This document shows, piece after piece, positions 39,491 through 51,947 of a stretch of DNA of 64,000 nt. A program made the position numbers and the translations under genes. The notes below the pieces were generated by a model. That model did not search any database. It was not told the DNA's origin and saw nothing but the letters and a program-made list of their open reading frames with translations. This DNA is from Dryas octopetala (Eukaryota; Streptophyta; Magnoliopsida; Rosales; Rosaceae): positions 6,636,501 to 6,700,500 of the forward strand of contig OY992840.1 in assembly GCA_963921425.1 (NCBI GenBank), in the 5' to 3' direction. Each line of letters starts with the position of its first letter. Position 1 is the stretch's first letter.

Positions 39491-42400
39491 ATATATTTAG
39501 GTCTTTCAAGCTTAAAATCATGAATTTTTGCGCTTCTTAATACTCATTATAAAGTTCTTTTTCAATTTTAATAGAAATAGTCTATTGATAATTGTACCGT
39601 AGGAATTTTTACATTTAAAATCGTTGCATAGTAATCTGATTATCAATCCTATTAAGAAAGTCTTTTCAATGTATATTATAAAACAATTGTTCATCTATCC
39701 CTCCTCATTCAATTGTGTAATCGATTATTCACAATATATATGTATAAAATACTCTCTCTATACTTGTTGCAACTGGTAGGATTAGGGCTAGTGTTAGAAG
39801 CAAGTGGACTAACAAGTAAATATATATGCTATGCATTGAATCACATAATCTACAAATAAATTAAAGTAATTTACAAGCTCTTAAGTTAATTCAAGTGGTG
39901 AGGAATAATGTAATAATATGTTCTAATTAAGATAAATTAAGAATTCGATTTCCTCTCTATATAAAAATAAAAAAATGGAGCAATTTACTCTGAAACATAT
40001 ATAATTTGAAAGAAATTACACCTGTAGTGGCCGTTTCTATTCGATCAGCTAAGGAGGGAAGAAGCAATGTTACTTAAAAAAACTAGTATGTTTGGCATCA
40101 TACAAATCGTAGCACCTGCCAAACAACGTACAACGTCAAGATTCGCTTGACTATTCTCACCATATTTAATGTAACTATGCAACTATGCAAACATGTTAGC
40201 CTCAAAATATAATTATCGTGAATACCTATGTCTAAACTAAGAAGAGTGTTCATTCCAAATCCGATAGAGTCAACAACCCCAAGCCAGCTTAAGCTCCTAT
40301 TCTTCTTCTTTTTCCTCACTCATACCAAGACTCCAACAACGTAATCTTGGAGAATTTTTACTGTTGTACGTGACATTTGGCTTCCCTTTTGGTTTCATGT
40401 TCTTCTCCAAATTGCCAATTCCAATTTTTATGCAAATGAATTAGCTTGATTGAATCATTCACTGTAGGATTTTGAGTTTTGGGCTAACTCCATCCATTTT
40501 TCGCTTTTCTATAGTAAACTTCAATTCCGTCTTTTTTTTCCATAGTTAATTTTGATTATTTGAGATATTAGTTATAGTTGGAGTAAAGATTATTCAGTAG
40601 GGCAATCGTATCACGTGTTTTGTATGATCTCTAATTATATACTCAAATATATGCTTATTTTAAGTAAAGTTTATAGTTTTTAAATAAAAACAATACACAT
40701 GACGCGGTAATCTAGTTAAGATAGTTGTACCATACACGTGGTCAGATAGCCCAATTCATTAAGTATAATCGAAGTTTTCATTTGTAGTCTAGGTTTATTT
40801 TCTCAAAAAGAAAATGATCTATTAACTATAAGGATGAAACAACATATTTTGTTACCTAAATATCGTACACTTTTGTTGTTGGTTGAAATAATGAAATAAA
40901 TATGAACAACAGTGGTTAACTAGTGATTAATAGACTTAAAAACTTGGGTTAGCCAGTTACAACTTACAAGTTACAACCATGCAATAAAAAATTCAAGCAA
41001 AAATAAGAAATATTTTTTTAATTTGGGTCAAATTCCTCAAAAGAGTCAAGACAATAAGAAAAGAGAAAAAAAGATTTGGTGCAGATTTGCCTTTGGTCCA
41101 GAGTCCAGACTGGCTTTGACACCATACTTTTTTGTGATAACTTATTTAACTAACTCTCCCTTACTACAATTTTTTTTGGTGGATTTTTAAATTGAAAGAT
41201 GAAAATCAAAACACAACAATACTAATTAATATTCAAAAACTTATACAGCAAATTACTAAACCTTCGAAATTTAAGAAACTAACATGGACTACAATGTCGT
41301 TTTGATGAAAAAATATTGGGAAAATTACAGTTTAATCCTTCTAACATTTCTTATTTGGTAAAAACCCTTATGATTTTTTTTTTTTTCAAATAAAATCCTT
41401 ATTTTTTCTAAATAAAATCCTTTAATCATTATCTTGTCAAAGAAATATGTCATTATTTTTTATTTTTTAAAGGTATAAGATACGGGTTAACCTCATACCT
41501 TCCTAGAGTATAGAATAAAGTTTGTGGAAACTACATATTAGGTTTTAACTTTGAGATTCAAATTTAAAACCTAATATAAAGCCGACAAATCAAGATTTGT
41601 CAAAGAAGTAAAAATGCATTGCCGAACAATCAAAAATGACTACCGACTGCTCTGCGCTTGGTATGTGTGAAAAAAATATAAAATAATAGATCAATATTGT
41701 GTAATATGAAATAGTTACAATATTATTGGATTTTAGTTAGAATTTTAAAAATCATAAGACTTTATTTAGTATATTATAAAACTGAAGAATCAAATGAAAG
41801 TCTCCCAAAAATATTTCAGGTTTTTTTTTTGGTGGTTGGTTGGTGACGAGATTAAGCAATTTAAGTAGTACGGTCCCATGGGGTTTGACGGAATTAAGGC
41901 TAAAGAAAACAAAAGATAAGACAAACTATTAAATATAAAAAAAATGAAATATAAAAAGGTGGAGAGGGTTTTTCACATGCGATGGTGGGATATACACGTG
42001 CCTAACAAAATAAAATAATAAAAAATTAAAATTCCAAACGTGCTTTTACGACACGCATCAAGCAAAACAAACGTGCCTCAATAATTAATCCCTTTTAATA
42101 TTTAATTCAACATATTGCATTTGTTTATTGATTATTGGGTGTGAGAGTTTTGAAAACCCAGAAGGGGACGAAGGCGGGTGACCCGATCAACGGCCAGGAT
42201 TGAATCTCGTGACGCCAACGCGTCCCACCCTTTTCTTTGTTTTTTTTATTCTGTCCAATTCAGTGGTCTCTCTCTACCTGTCTGCTATTCAGATTAATTA
42301 ACCGCGGGACAGGGTTGAGTGGAAAAGAGAACTTCAGTTGGATCGCCGATTATTTAGATGCTGACCGCCGATTTTTGGACTTTCACTGCTGCCGAGTGGC

Positions 42401-42897
42401 GGCCATTTCATGGAACCTACGAGATGAATGTGATAATGATTACTGATCAGAAATTTTTTTTTTTTGGCCACTTATACTGATCAGAAATTTGAATAACAAA
42501 TTATGTGTTATTATATGTGTTAATATTTTATTTGTTGTGAATTACATAAGTTTTAGAGTGGATGAAAATAAATTTGTAATCTTAATAAATACATTTACAA
42601 CCTAAAAAATAGGCATTTGTAACTTAAAATCTGTAGATGTAGATGCATTTTTATCTGCATCCGCAGAGCTCTCGATAGCTTGTTTTTGGTACGCACATGA
42701 ATAGATTGAGCTTTAACTTTTTTTTTATTTAATTGAGTTTTCATTTAAAAAGCTTTCTAAAACTGGACTTTGGAGTAATTTATTAATTTTATTTTGTGTC
42801 ATGTGACTTCTACAACTTGAGAAAGGTTATTTTCTCTCATATTTTTGGAACAACTTTTAATATTTCGAAGTTTTCCCTTCAATTAGTTTTAAAGAAA
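39491..42897. other. Gene-free stretch
   Basis: AT-rich. Weak inverted similarity between about 41330-41390 (TTACAGTTTAATCCTTCTAA) and the reverse of 41750-41810 suggests a decayed foldback element. Sequence at 42140-42445 is the least AT-rich part and holds a 69-codon open frame with no known relatives. It could be a transcribed non-coding region, but nothing confirms this. Confidence 0.4.
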
Positions 42898-43270
42898 GAC
42901 CAAAGTTTACTTTAGGTCTCTGTAGTTTGAGCTAAGTTTTATTTTGGTTCATGTAGTTTCAAATGTTATAATTTTGGTCATGTAGTTTATAAATGGTTGC
43001 AATTCAAATCTTAGCATTTTCGTTCATCAAATCGTTAAATTTGTTGTGCTTTCGGTCATGTACTTTACAAACCATTTCGATTTTAATTATGTATTTTACA
43101 TACCGTTAGTGATTCAATGATTAATTTAACAAATTAATTGACAAAAATGTTAACGTATCCTTGAATTGCAACGATTTGTAAACTATAGAACCAAAATCAT
43201 AACAATTAAAACTACAGGGACTAAAGTAGAACTTGACTCAAACTACATGGAGCAAAAGTGAAATTAAGCC
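42898..43270. mobile_element. MULE-like MITE, 373 bp
   Basis: Inverted arms of about 120 bp: the left side has GTAGTTTGAGCTAAGTTTTA, TTTTGGTTCATGTAGTTT and TTGCAATTCAA; the right side read in reverse has GTAGTTTGAGTCAAGTTCTA, TTTTGGTTCTATAGTTT and TTGCAATTCAA. The flanks TTAAAGAAA (42889-42897) and TTAAAAAAA (43271-43279) match at eight of nine positions, fitting a 9-bp duplication. Confidence 0.75.
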
Positions 43271-43279
43271 TTAAAAAAA

Positions 43280-43962
43280 ATGAAACAAAAGGAATAACCA
43301 ACCCACCCTTCTCCCTTCGTCCCCGTCGGCAACAAATCCATCACCGACGGCCCTTCCCTTTCCCCTCAGTCTCCCATCTCCACCCCCACCGAGCCAACAT
43401 TTCATCTTCTCCCTATTTTTCCCTTTCTATAGTTTTTCCATCTCTCTCTTTTTCTCACTCTCACTCTGTGTAAAATTTGTCGGACTCAGAAAGGTAGGTC
43501 AGCGACCTTATCGAACCTCAGATCGAGAGAGAGATCGAACGAATCAAGATTCTAATCAATTTCATCTATACTGATGTAAAAAAGTGACAAGCTCAATTAA
43601 AAAATCTAAACATTTATATTTTAATTATTACCTTACCGACATGCCATTGAAATGTATTCTCACGCCAATTTGCTTCTTCTTTTAATGATTATATAAAACA
43701 TAATATAGCTGAAGTAATAATAATGTAGGTGATTTTTTTAAAATTGTAAATTTTGTTTCAATTTTTTTTTTTTAGTATTTTTATTGGTTAAGTAGTGGGA
43801 GAAGTTGTAAACGAGTGAAGTGAGAGAGTTTGAATGATTATTGGAGACATCAAACATATAAATGGATATGAACTGATAATGTAGGTAATTTTTAAAATTT
43901 AATTTTTCTTAACCATTTTATAATTGTTATATTAAATTATTTTGTTGTAGCAATTTTTTGAG
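43280..43962. other. Spacer with a CT-rich leader-like patch
   Basis: About 43300-43470 is C/T-rich (CCCCGTCGGC, CTCTCTCTTTTTCTCACTC) like a 5' UTR. The only open frame (71 codons) is unrecognised and no downstream exon follows. The rest is AT-rich. Confidence 0.4.
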
Positions 43963-44139
43963 AAATCATTATGTATAACCGATATATTGACACATGGTCT
44001 AACCAGTGTATGTGTTATAATATGAGTGAATGTTATTAATACTATATCCTACTAATATAAATATATTGTCCAATAATACCCTTACACGTTACATTGGTTA
44101 TAACACGTGACAGTATATCGGTTATACCCTATAATTTTT
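43963..44139. mobile_element. Small foldback MITE, 177 bp
   Basis: The arms ATTATGTATAACCGATATAT and, in reverse, ATTATAGGGTATAACCGATA stay paired for about 55 bp with few mismatches. The flanks show a 12-bp perfect direct repeat, CAATTTTTTGAG, at 43951-43962 and 44140-44151; part of it may be chance in a T-rich site. It lies about 850 bases upstream of the MYC start. Confidence 0.8.
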
Positions 44140-44151
44140 CAATTTTTTGAG

Positions 44152-44989
44152 TGTGAGAACATTATTTGTGATTTTGAAAGTTTTATCAGATAATTTCTTT
44201 ATATATATTCCATCTTATCCTCTTTAAAAGTAAAATTTGTTTGAACTTAGTATGCATATGATATATGAAATTTATAATGAATGGACTCATTATCTTATAA
44301 TATCGCATATTCTCCAAATTTAATAAATTATAGTGTTAAGAACTTAAGATGATCCTATTTGTTTTTATTTGAAAAAAAAATCACATTTTAAGTAGCATAA
44401 TGTACGACATCTTTAATACATATGAAAAATCAATAGAAATACAAATAGGACACACTCACGCACATTAATGGAAATGTAATTACTCAAAATGTGGTCTCGC
44501 ACATGTGTGCATGTGAGTGTGGTGGCATTGTGTGCGAGTCAAATCCTCTTTCCTTGAGGTCAAAGAGTTCCGATAAGTGCCACGTGTATTGCTTACTGTG
44601 CCACACGGGCAAGCTGAAGCTGAGCATTGTTGAGTTTAGCCTCAATCTCTACCTGAGTAGATAGATATACGAGGATTTTGGATACTAAGACCCTCCCGAT
44701 TAAATCGGCGATTTCCATTTGCTTTCGTAGAACCTCCCCTATCCCTTCCCTTTGCGTGTTGTTTGTTTACCTTTTTGTCCCCCTCTCCACTCGGAGTCTC
44801 TGTTCTGTTTTTACTGTCCGCTTCCTCCCAACTAAATTTCAGCTGCAAATAAATCCCCAAACCCAATCCCAAACTCTCCTTCATACTCTCTTTCTCTCTC
44901 TGACTCTCTCTCACCACCACACCACACCACACCACACCACACCACACACTTGAAGCAACCGGACCAGCCGGTAACACGGAGCGCATCGA
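44152..44989 (+). promoter_or_regulatory. MYC upstream region
   Basis: Upstream DNA of the bHLH gene. It contains a G-box (see 44581), a CT-rich leader from about 44730 and a CCACA-type pentanucleotide run (about 44912-44947) just before the start codon. No unambiguous TATA box is seen. Confidence 0.5.
44581..44586 (+). promoter_or_regulatory. G-box CACGTG upstream of MYC
   Basis: CACGTG within GTGCCACGTGTATTG, 404 bases before the ATG. MYC2-clade proteins bind this hexamer, so feedback control by the gene product or its paralogues is possible; this is inference. Confidence 0.6.
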
Positions 44990-47068
44990 ATGACGGACTA
45001 CCGGATGCCGCCGACTATGAATCTCTGGACGGACGACAACGCCTCGCTGATGGAGGCTTTCATGAACTCATCGGATCTGACCTCCTTCTGGGCGGCGCCA
45101 CCAGCTCAGCCCGCTGCAGCAGCGGCCCAACCCAGCACGACTCAGCCCAACCTCCAACCCCAATCCTCAGCGTCCACGTCAGAGTACCCAAAGGCCTCAC
45201 TGCCTCAATCTCAGCCGTCCATCGCGCCCTTCAACCAGGAGACTCTCATGCAGAGGCTCCAGGCCCTGATCGAGGGCGCCAGAGAGAGCTGGACGTACGC
45301 CATCTTCTGGCAGGCCTCCTACGAATACGGCGGCACCTCGCTTCTCGGCTGGGGTGAAGGGTTCTACAAAGACGAGAGGGACAAAGACAAAGCCAAGGCC
45401 AAAACGACGACGTCCGTGGCCGAGCAGGAGTACCGCAAGAAAGTGCTCCGAGACCTCAATTCTCTCATTTCCGGCTCCGACACCTCCGCCGACGACGCCG
45501 TCGTGGATCAGGAGGTCACTGACACTGAGTGGTTCTTCCTCGTTTCCATGACTCAGTCTTTTGTCAACGGCGCCGGGCTTCCGGGTCAGGCCCTTTTTCT
45601 TTCCACCCCGGTTTGGGTTTCCGGGACGGAGCGGCTCGCGAACTCGCCGTGTGAGCGGGCGAGGCAGGCCCAGGTGTTCGGGCTCCAGACCATGGTGTGT
45701 GTGCCGACGGCGAATGGGGTTGTCGAATTGGGGTCTACCGAGCTCATATACCAAAGTCCGGATCTGATGAATAGGGTGCGGGTGTTGTTCAATTTCAACA
45801 ATTCGGAGATGACTTCGTGGCCGATGGCCGGCGGTGGTGGTGCCGATCAGGGCGAGAACGACCCCTCGTCGCTCTGGATCAACGAAGGTCCGTCGAGCAC
45901 CACGGTCGAAGTCAAGGACTCGATGGGTCCCACTGCTTCGGTTCCCAGCACCAGTAACCAGCCGATTTCCAAGGCGGCGATTCAGTTCGAGAACCCCAGT
46001 TCGAGTAGCTTATCGGAGAATCCGAGCGCGATTCATGTGCAGAGCAGTCAGCAACAAGCCCAGACACAGACGCAGAGCTTCTTCACCAGGGAGCTGAATT
46101 TCTCGGATTATGGCTACGACGGGAATAGCGTCAAGAATGGGATGAAGCCTGAATCGGGCGAGATATTGAATTTCGGCGACAGTAAGAGCTCTTACAATTC
46201 CAATGGGAAGTTGTTTTCGGCTCAGTCGCAGCAGACCCAAATCGCCGCCGCAGAGGATAGCAGCAAGAAGAAGAGATCGCCAACCTCGCGCGGTAGCAAC
46301 GACGAAGGGATCTTGTCGTTCAGTTCGGGAGTGATTTTGCCGTCTAGTGGTGTTGTGAAATCGAGTGGCGGCCCGGCGGATTCGGACCACTCCGATCTCG
46401 AAGCCTCGGTTGTTCGCGAGACCGACAGTAGCAGAGTGGTGGACCCCGAGAAACGACCGCGAAAACGGGGGAGGAAGCCGGCGAATGGAAGAGAAGAGCC
46501 ACTGAACCATGTGGAAGCAGAGCGACAAAGAAGAGAGAAGCTCAACCAGAGGTTCTACGCACTCCGAGCCGTTGTCCCAAATGTGTCCAAAATGGACAAA
46601 GCCTCCCTTCTCGGGGACGCCATTTCCTATATCAACGAGCTAAAGACCAAGCTGCAAGCCGTGGAGTCCGATAAAGACGACTTGCAGAAGCAATTAGAGT
46701 CCTTCAACAAGGACGTCGGCCCAAGTAAAGACCGCGACTCGCGGTCTTCGGGCTCAGGCTCAGGCTCCGGCGACCAAGACCTGAAATTGGCCAATCACCA
46801 TGGAAGTAAATTGATAGAAATGGACATAGATGTGAAGATAATCGGATGGGACGCCATGATTCGCATTCAGTGTTGTAAGAAGAACCACCCCGCCGCCAGG
46901 CTAATGGCGGCGCTCAAGGAGCTTGACTTGGATGTACACCATGCCAGCGTTTCTGTAGTGAATGATTTGATGATTCAACAAGCCACAGTGAAGATGGGGA
47001 GCCGAATTTACACGCAGGACCAGCTCAGGTTAGCTCTATCATCCAAAGTAGGCGATGATACCCGATAA
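44990..47068 (+). CDS. MYC2: MYC2/3/4-clade bHLH transcription factor (jasmonate signalling)
   Basis: A nuclear bHLH activator that binds G-boxes, is held inactive by JAZ repressors and recruits Mediator. It is a single exon of 692 aa, as usual for this clade. It starts [20 protein letters not shown]. The JAZ-interacting domain is about 83-160 ([29 protein letters not shown]), followed by the acidic activation segment about 161-192 ([16 protein letters not shown]). A basic nuclear-localisation stretch [10 protein letters not shown] lies at 488-497. The bHLH is 502-555 with the G-box-reading residues H507, E511 and R515 in [10 protein letters not shown], then a leucine-zipper-like helix. The C-terminal ACT-like domain is about 605-690. 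The start is the first Met of the clade consensus; an overlapping upstream ATG at 44950 is out of frame. The N-terminus is MYC2-like, but the neighbours AGD8 and UBP are those of Arabidopsis MYC3/MYC4, so the exact name is open. Confidence 0.93.
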   Translation: MTDYRMPPTMNLWTDDNASLMEAFMNSSDLTSFWAAPPAQPAAAAAQPSTTQPNLQPQSSASTSEYPKASLPQSQPSIAPFNQETLMQRLQALIEGARESWTYAIFWQASYEYGGTSLLGWGEGFYKDERDKDKAKAKTTTSVAEQEYRKKVLRDLNSLISGSDTSADDAVVDQEVTDTEWFFLVSMTQSFVNGAGLPGQALFLSTPVWVSGTERLANSPCERARQAQVFGLQTMVCVPTANGVVELGSTELIYQSPDLMNRVRVLFNFNNSEMTSWPMAGGGGADQGENDPSSLWINEGPSSTTVEVKDSMGPTASVPSTSNQPISKAAIQFENPSSSSLSENPSAIHVQSSQQQAQTQTQSFFTRELNFSDYGYDGNSVKNGMKPESGEILNFGDSKSSYNSNGKLFSAQSQQTQIAAAEDSSKKKRSPTSRGSNDEGILSFSSGVILPSSGVVKSSGGPADSDHSDLEASVVRETDSSRVVDPEKRPRKRGRKPANGREEPLNHVEAERQRREKLNQRFYALRAVVPNVSKMDKASLLGDAISYINELKTKLQAVESDKDDLQKQLESFNKDVGPSKDRDSRSSGSGSGSGDQDLKLANHHGSKLIEMDIDVKIIGWDAMIRIQCCKKNHPAARLMAALKELDLDVHHASVSVVNDLMIQQATVKMGSRIYTQDQLRLALSSKVGDDTR

Positions 47069-47763
47069 ACGCAAGCCCCAGGTGGGTGATTATTATTTCG
47101 GATTAGAGAGAGAGCTGAATAAGAGATATGTGTAGGAACAGAAAGTTTCTTTTGCTACCATTGGTGTAGGGCTTTGGGACATTTTAAGGCTCCCGGAAAA
47201 GCAGCGAGCGAGCTCTGTAATATACTCTTCTACTGTGTTTCTTTTCGTTGTTGTTTTTAGTGTAGATTGAGTTTGAGGTTATGCGAATTGAGTAGCTGAA
47301 CTAGTTGAACAATTTTCTGTCAGTCTTCAGTGTGTATATGTATATGCTATAAATTTGAACCTGTGGGCTGTTGGAAGTTGTGGTCAGTGGTTTACAAGTA
47401 TGTGTTTCAGAATGTAAGTTTGTAACCTGTTTTGTCCTCATGGATACTCTAAGATTTTTGCTTGATAAAACTCAGGCTTGAAAGAATTCCAATTTTCATT
47501 AGCTTTTCGATCCTCTTCCCTGTTAATGTTGGATTGCCCACTTGATAGAAGTTGCATACTACATACCATTTGAGTTGTACAAAAAATATCATCGATTTTG
47601 CAAGTTCTTGTTCAACTTTGGCTAAGTTGTTTCAGTTCAATGAATTCAGCATACATCAGAAGAGATCATCAAGGTTGGATTGTAGCCCAGATGGGTTTTA
47701 GATGGGGATGTTATTGAATGGCTATAATTGGGTCATTTTTTATGGGTAATGTTTTCTTTGGCC
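47069..47763 (+). other. MYC 3' UTR and downstream spacer
   Basis: Probable 3' UTR to around 47200-47480, where T-rich and GTTGTTTTTAGTGTAG-like sequence occurs. No gene. The end of the transcript cannot be fixed. Confidence 0.5.
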
Positions 47764-49872
47764 AAGGTTTGCACTGTTTATCTAATAAATGCCCCAAGTC
47801 AAAAATGTACTGTTTAGGTGGTTCCATTCAGGGGTAAGCCTTTGAGTCTATTCTTGGTGCTGAAAATGCACCGACACTAATGGATGTAAAAGGAACGCTA
47901 CCTTTCATTGGTTTGTTTACCTTATTTAGTAATAAGTTTTTCTGTAAATGCAGCACCATAAGCATGCATGACTGGGAAAGTTGGAGTTGTGAACATCAAC
48001 AAACACCAAAAAAGTTGGGTTTTCTCACTTTCTCTTTTAGCTTGGCATACTTTGCCATAGTGTGTATCCACATCTCTTCTAGTGTGATTAATATTTTCAT
48101 TCAGTGAGGGTAAAAGGGTTGCAAAACAGTTCAAACTTGGTATTACCCAAAAAACAAAATGACAGTTCAAACTTGGTGATCTCCACAATCTTGGATCTTG
48201 CTGCTTCGTTTATAATAACCACATGCATTAAGCAGGGCTGCTAGGGTTAGTGCTCTGAAACCGTGGCCAAGCAACCTTGGTACAGTACTGTAGTTACATG
48301 TATGTTTTCAATTTTTCAGCTGAGCAATAACAGTCTCTCAAATCAGAATTCAGAAGAGAAGGAAGAAGAAGAAGAGCTTGTGTAGGATAGACCTAGCTCC
48401 AATGTTAATTGTTGTGGATCGTTATGTGGTTGGGACTTTGGAGGAAGGGTACTCCACCATAGATTGTGTTCATAGACAAAAGAATCTTTAAAGTAGATTT
48501 GTGAATCATGTTCAATCCAATTGCTGACATGCATATTGGCTCAAATTATGTCAAAGAAGTATAAAGTATTCCCTAATTTAATGGAATTTGCTATCATACT
48601 CCTTATTTATTTTTGAATTAATTTTCTTTGCCCAAGTTGGGGTGTGGGTGTCTACATCAACCAGCCTTCAGAAACCTCAGAGTCTTAATGTCAGAGTAAC
48701 ATCAGCTAGCTACATTTGTCTTTGGAGTTTGGAGTGGACCCTTCCCCCCATATGCCAATTTTATTGTCTTCTTCAACCTCCCCGCAGAAGGTGTGCAAAG
48801 CCCTTTTTATTAAGGAAAATTTAACCCGGTGATCCCTTTAGCAAAAGAAGTTGTTTTTATAATTTCACTTTTCAGAACATTTCAAAAAAGATTTTTTAGC
48901 TAATTTGTGGACAAAAATACCCCTGGACTGACTGTGTCTATGGTTGCAGCACCTCATTTGAACATGATAAACTGGTTGCAGCACTACCGTGACTGCAGCA
49001 CATCCAAATCTCCACTTCCACGTGAACACCACCGAGCAGCATCGCCTATCCACAAACCTCCAGATGGCGATCCAAAACAGATCTGGTATGAGCTGATTTT
49101 GCGTGGATGTGAGTCTTTACTCAAAAGGAGGGAGAGGCTAGGATGTGAGAAGGGACAAGGGTGGTCGCTTGACCATCCGCCTGCTTGGAAAAGCCTTGTG
49201 CCCTTGTCAAACTTGCCAGGTTGACCCCCGGAATGATCACCTGTAAGTATTCTCACAACTTGTTCCACGAAATGTGTGAATGATTGTGAGACATTATTTA
49301 GTTTTTATTTTTTTTATTTTAAGTCCAACTCAAAATGATGTCATTTTAGAGATGAATTTTTTTAAAAATTTTGAGTAAAAAAACAAACATGAGGTTGATG
49401 GGTGTTCACCATTTATTCCCAATTCACATTTTCTCAAACTCTAACCTCTTACTCAGCCCCATCTACCGCCGCCCACCCGCATGCAAGTTGCCGCTAGCCA
49501 GCTCTCACATTTACAATATGATCAAATTTCTGGATCCATCACTGAAGAAAGGCTGAAAGTGAATAAATGAGAAGGAAATTTTAGATGTTTCACATTCAAA
49601 AAGGGTTATAAATGTAATGTTTAGAAAAGTGGGGTTTGAAAAGCAACTTCCCTTGCTAAAGAGGTTATCAAGTTAAATTTTCCCTTTTGCTAATGAAGAA
49701 ACGCACCAAACAGGTGCCTTCTCGAAAACTATATATGCTAGCTAGGGTAATATTCTTTTACTTGAGATTTTCTCACCTTTCATTCATGTTTAGATTGTGA
49801 ATTAGAACTATACATTTAGTTAAGAGTCTGAGAGACATAACATGCTAGACTATCTGTTAAGAGAACATTTTC
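47764..49872. repeat. Segmental duplication, copy A
   Basis: Non-coding block matched by copy B at 50256-51475 in the same orientation. Landmarks shared with B include TGCTGAAAATGCACCGACAC, GCATGCATGACTGGGAAAGT, GTTGGGTTTTCTCACTTTCT and ATTGCTGACATGCAT. Identity by eye is about 85-90 percent with small indels. Copy A holds an extra 871-bp transposon (48814-49684). No conserved open frame runs through both copies, so it is not an obvious gene duplication. Confidence 0.85.
48814..49684. mobile_element. MULE-like element inserted in duplication copy A
   Basis: Ends GGAAAATTTAACCCGGTGAT and, in reverse, GGGAAAATTTAACTTGATAA remain similar for about 70 bp (CCCTTTAGCAAAAGAAGTTG against CTCTTTAGCAAGGGAAGTTG). 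The flanks TTTTATTAA (48805-48813) and TTTTGCTAA (49685-49693) are 9 bp, seven identical. Copy B shows the unfilled site (TTTTTGCTAATGAAG near 51256), which fixes the boundaries. The interior has no transposase; the frames at 48907-49268 are unrecognised. Confidence 0.82.
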
Positions 49873-50255
49873 AGAAAATATATTATGAATAATTCCAAAT
49901 ATGTCCAAAATATAAGGGCATGTTTGATATTCTATTCAAAAACTATTTTTTTTTTCAAAAACAAAAAAACAAGTTTTAGTCAAGAAAACGTGTTTGGCAG
50001 ACCATTTTTCAAAACAGTTTTTAGAAAAAAAAAAATTCAAAAACATGCCTCTTTTTAAAAATGATAAAACATCGTTTTTCTCATTTTGTTTCACTTTCTT
50101 TTTTCTTAGATGTCATCATTTTTTAAATTTAAAAATTGTTTTCAAATTTCATACCAAACGCGTTTTCAAATTTTAAAAATTGATTTTAAAAACTCACATT
50201 TAAAAAAAAAATCTTAATTTTTGAAAAAAAAATTTGAGTAGGATAGCAAATGGGT
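49873..50255. other. A/T-rich spacer between duplication copies
   Basis: Starts near a GGGCATGTTTGATATTCTAT word and contains ATACCAAACGCGTTTTCAAA, both typical of TTTGGTAT-type foldback elements, in a field of A and T runs. Probably a decayed MITE at the junction of the two copies. Confidence 0.45.
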
Positions 50256-51475
50256 AAAGGTTTCCACTGGTGTTCTAATAAATACCCCAAGTCCAAAAGG
50301 CACTGTTTAGGTGGTTCCACTCTGGGGTCAGCCTTTGAGTCTATTAATCCATGGTGCTGAAAATGCACCGACACCTATGGATGAAAAAGGAGCTACCTCT
50401 CATTGGATTGTACGTCTACCTTATTTGGTAATAAGTTTTTCTGTAAATGCAGCAGCATAAGCATGCATGACTGGGAAAGTTGGAGCTGTGAACATCACGA
50501 AACACCAAAAGAAGTTGGGTTTTCTCACTTTCTCTTTTAGCTTGGCATACTTTAATTGCAATAGTGTGTATCCACATCTCTTTCCGTCCGATTAATATGC
50601 TTTCATTCAGTGAGATAATTAAAAGGGTTGCAAAACAGTTCAAACTTGGTATTTACCCAAAAAACAAAAAGACAGTTCAAACTTGGTGATCTCCAGAATC
50701 CTGGGAACTTTTTCAGCTTCCTTTATAATAACCACATGCATAAAGCAGGGTTGCTATATAGGGTATAGTGCTCGATCTGAATACAAATGGCCAAGAAGAA
50801 GAAAGCTTGTGTAGGATAGACCTCCAATGTTAAATGTCGTTGATCATTGGTGCTCCACCATATATAATTGTGTTTATAGACAAAAGAATATTTACATTAG
50901 TGGCTTTGTGAATCAGGTTCAATCCAATTGCTGACATGCATGCTATTGCTGTATGGTCCACACAGTAACTCTTCCTGCCTTGCATATTGGCTCAAATTAT
51001 GTCAAAGAAGTATTCCCTAATTTAATGGAATTTGTTATAATACTCCAAGACCCTTCCCTTATTTATTTTTGAATTAATTTTCTTTGCCCAACTTGTGGTG
51101 TGGGTGTCTGCATCAACCAGCCTTCAGAAACCTTACAATCTTAATATCAGCTGGCTACATTTGGCCTTGGAGTCTGGAGTGGACCTTCCCCATATGTCAA
51201 TTTTATTTTTCTTCTTTAATTAACCACCCCGCAGAAGGTGTCCAAAACTCTTTTTGCTAATGAAGATCGAAACGTACCAAACATGTGTCTTCCCGAAAAC
51301 TATATACACTAGGGTAATACTCTTTTACTTCAGAATTTATCACCTTTCATTCATGTTTAAATTATTAATTTGATCTATACATTCAGTTGAGAATCAATTT
51401 AATTAACAATTTGGACTTAAACAGTGTGACGACAGAACATGTTAAACTATTTGTTAAGAGAACAATCCCAATATA
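50256..51475. repeat. Segmental duplication, copy B
   Basis: Partner of 47764-49872 without the transposon. It carries extra sequence after GACATGCAT (TGGTCCACACAGTAACTCTT) that copy A lacks. The offset between copies is about 2.5 kb. Confidence 0.85.
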
Positions 51476-51947
51476 TTCTAAAAATTTTTGAATATCCCAA
51501 AAATATAAAGATTTTTTCTCACAATTTTTTCTTTGTCTACCTAGAAACTTACGATATTGTTTTGTGTAGACTTGGGAGAAACATTGTCTTTTGTATGAGC
51601 TTAATTTTATGACTAAGTATTGCGTACATTAAAGTTAGAGCATAGAGTATTGCTATTTGCTTGGACGATCTTAACTGATCACTTTATTAATCATCTCTCT
51701 AATAGAGATGAGTTTCACCTTAAATATGGTCAGCAAGATAGTCAGTTAAGATGGTTCAAAAAATTTTAATCTTTTAAATAATAGAAAGGATGCGTGAGAT
51801 ATAGGATGGGAGGAGAAGGCGCCGACGTATCAATTTATCAATAAACAAAAAAACTGGTTTGTGAATGAGTAAGAAAGCAAAAATATTAAGATTTCTTTCT
51901 TAGATAAAAAGAAAACTAATAAGTGAAGGTTTTTCTTTGGTTCTATG
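51476..51947. other. Gene-free spacer
   Basis: AT-rich with no repeat or open frame of note. Confidence 0.5.

Noticed and set aside
42237-42446. 69-codon frame in a less AT-rich patch, possible orphan gene
   Set aside because: No homology I recognise, no intron structure, no neighbouring exon; not enough to call a gene.
45197-46545. Open frames antisense to or shifted from the MYC coding region
   Set aside because: Shadows of a GC-rich single-exon gene; none resembles a known protein.
47880-48107. 75-codon frame within duplication copy A
   Set aside because: Copy B breaks the frame, so it is unlikely to be coding.
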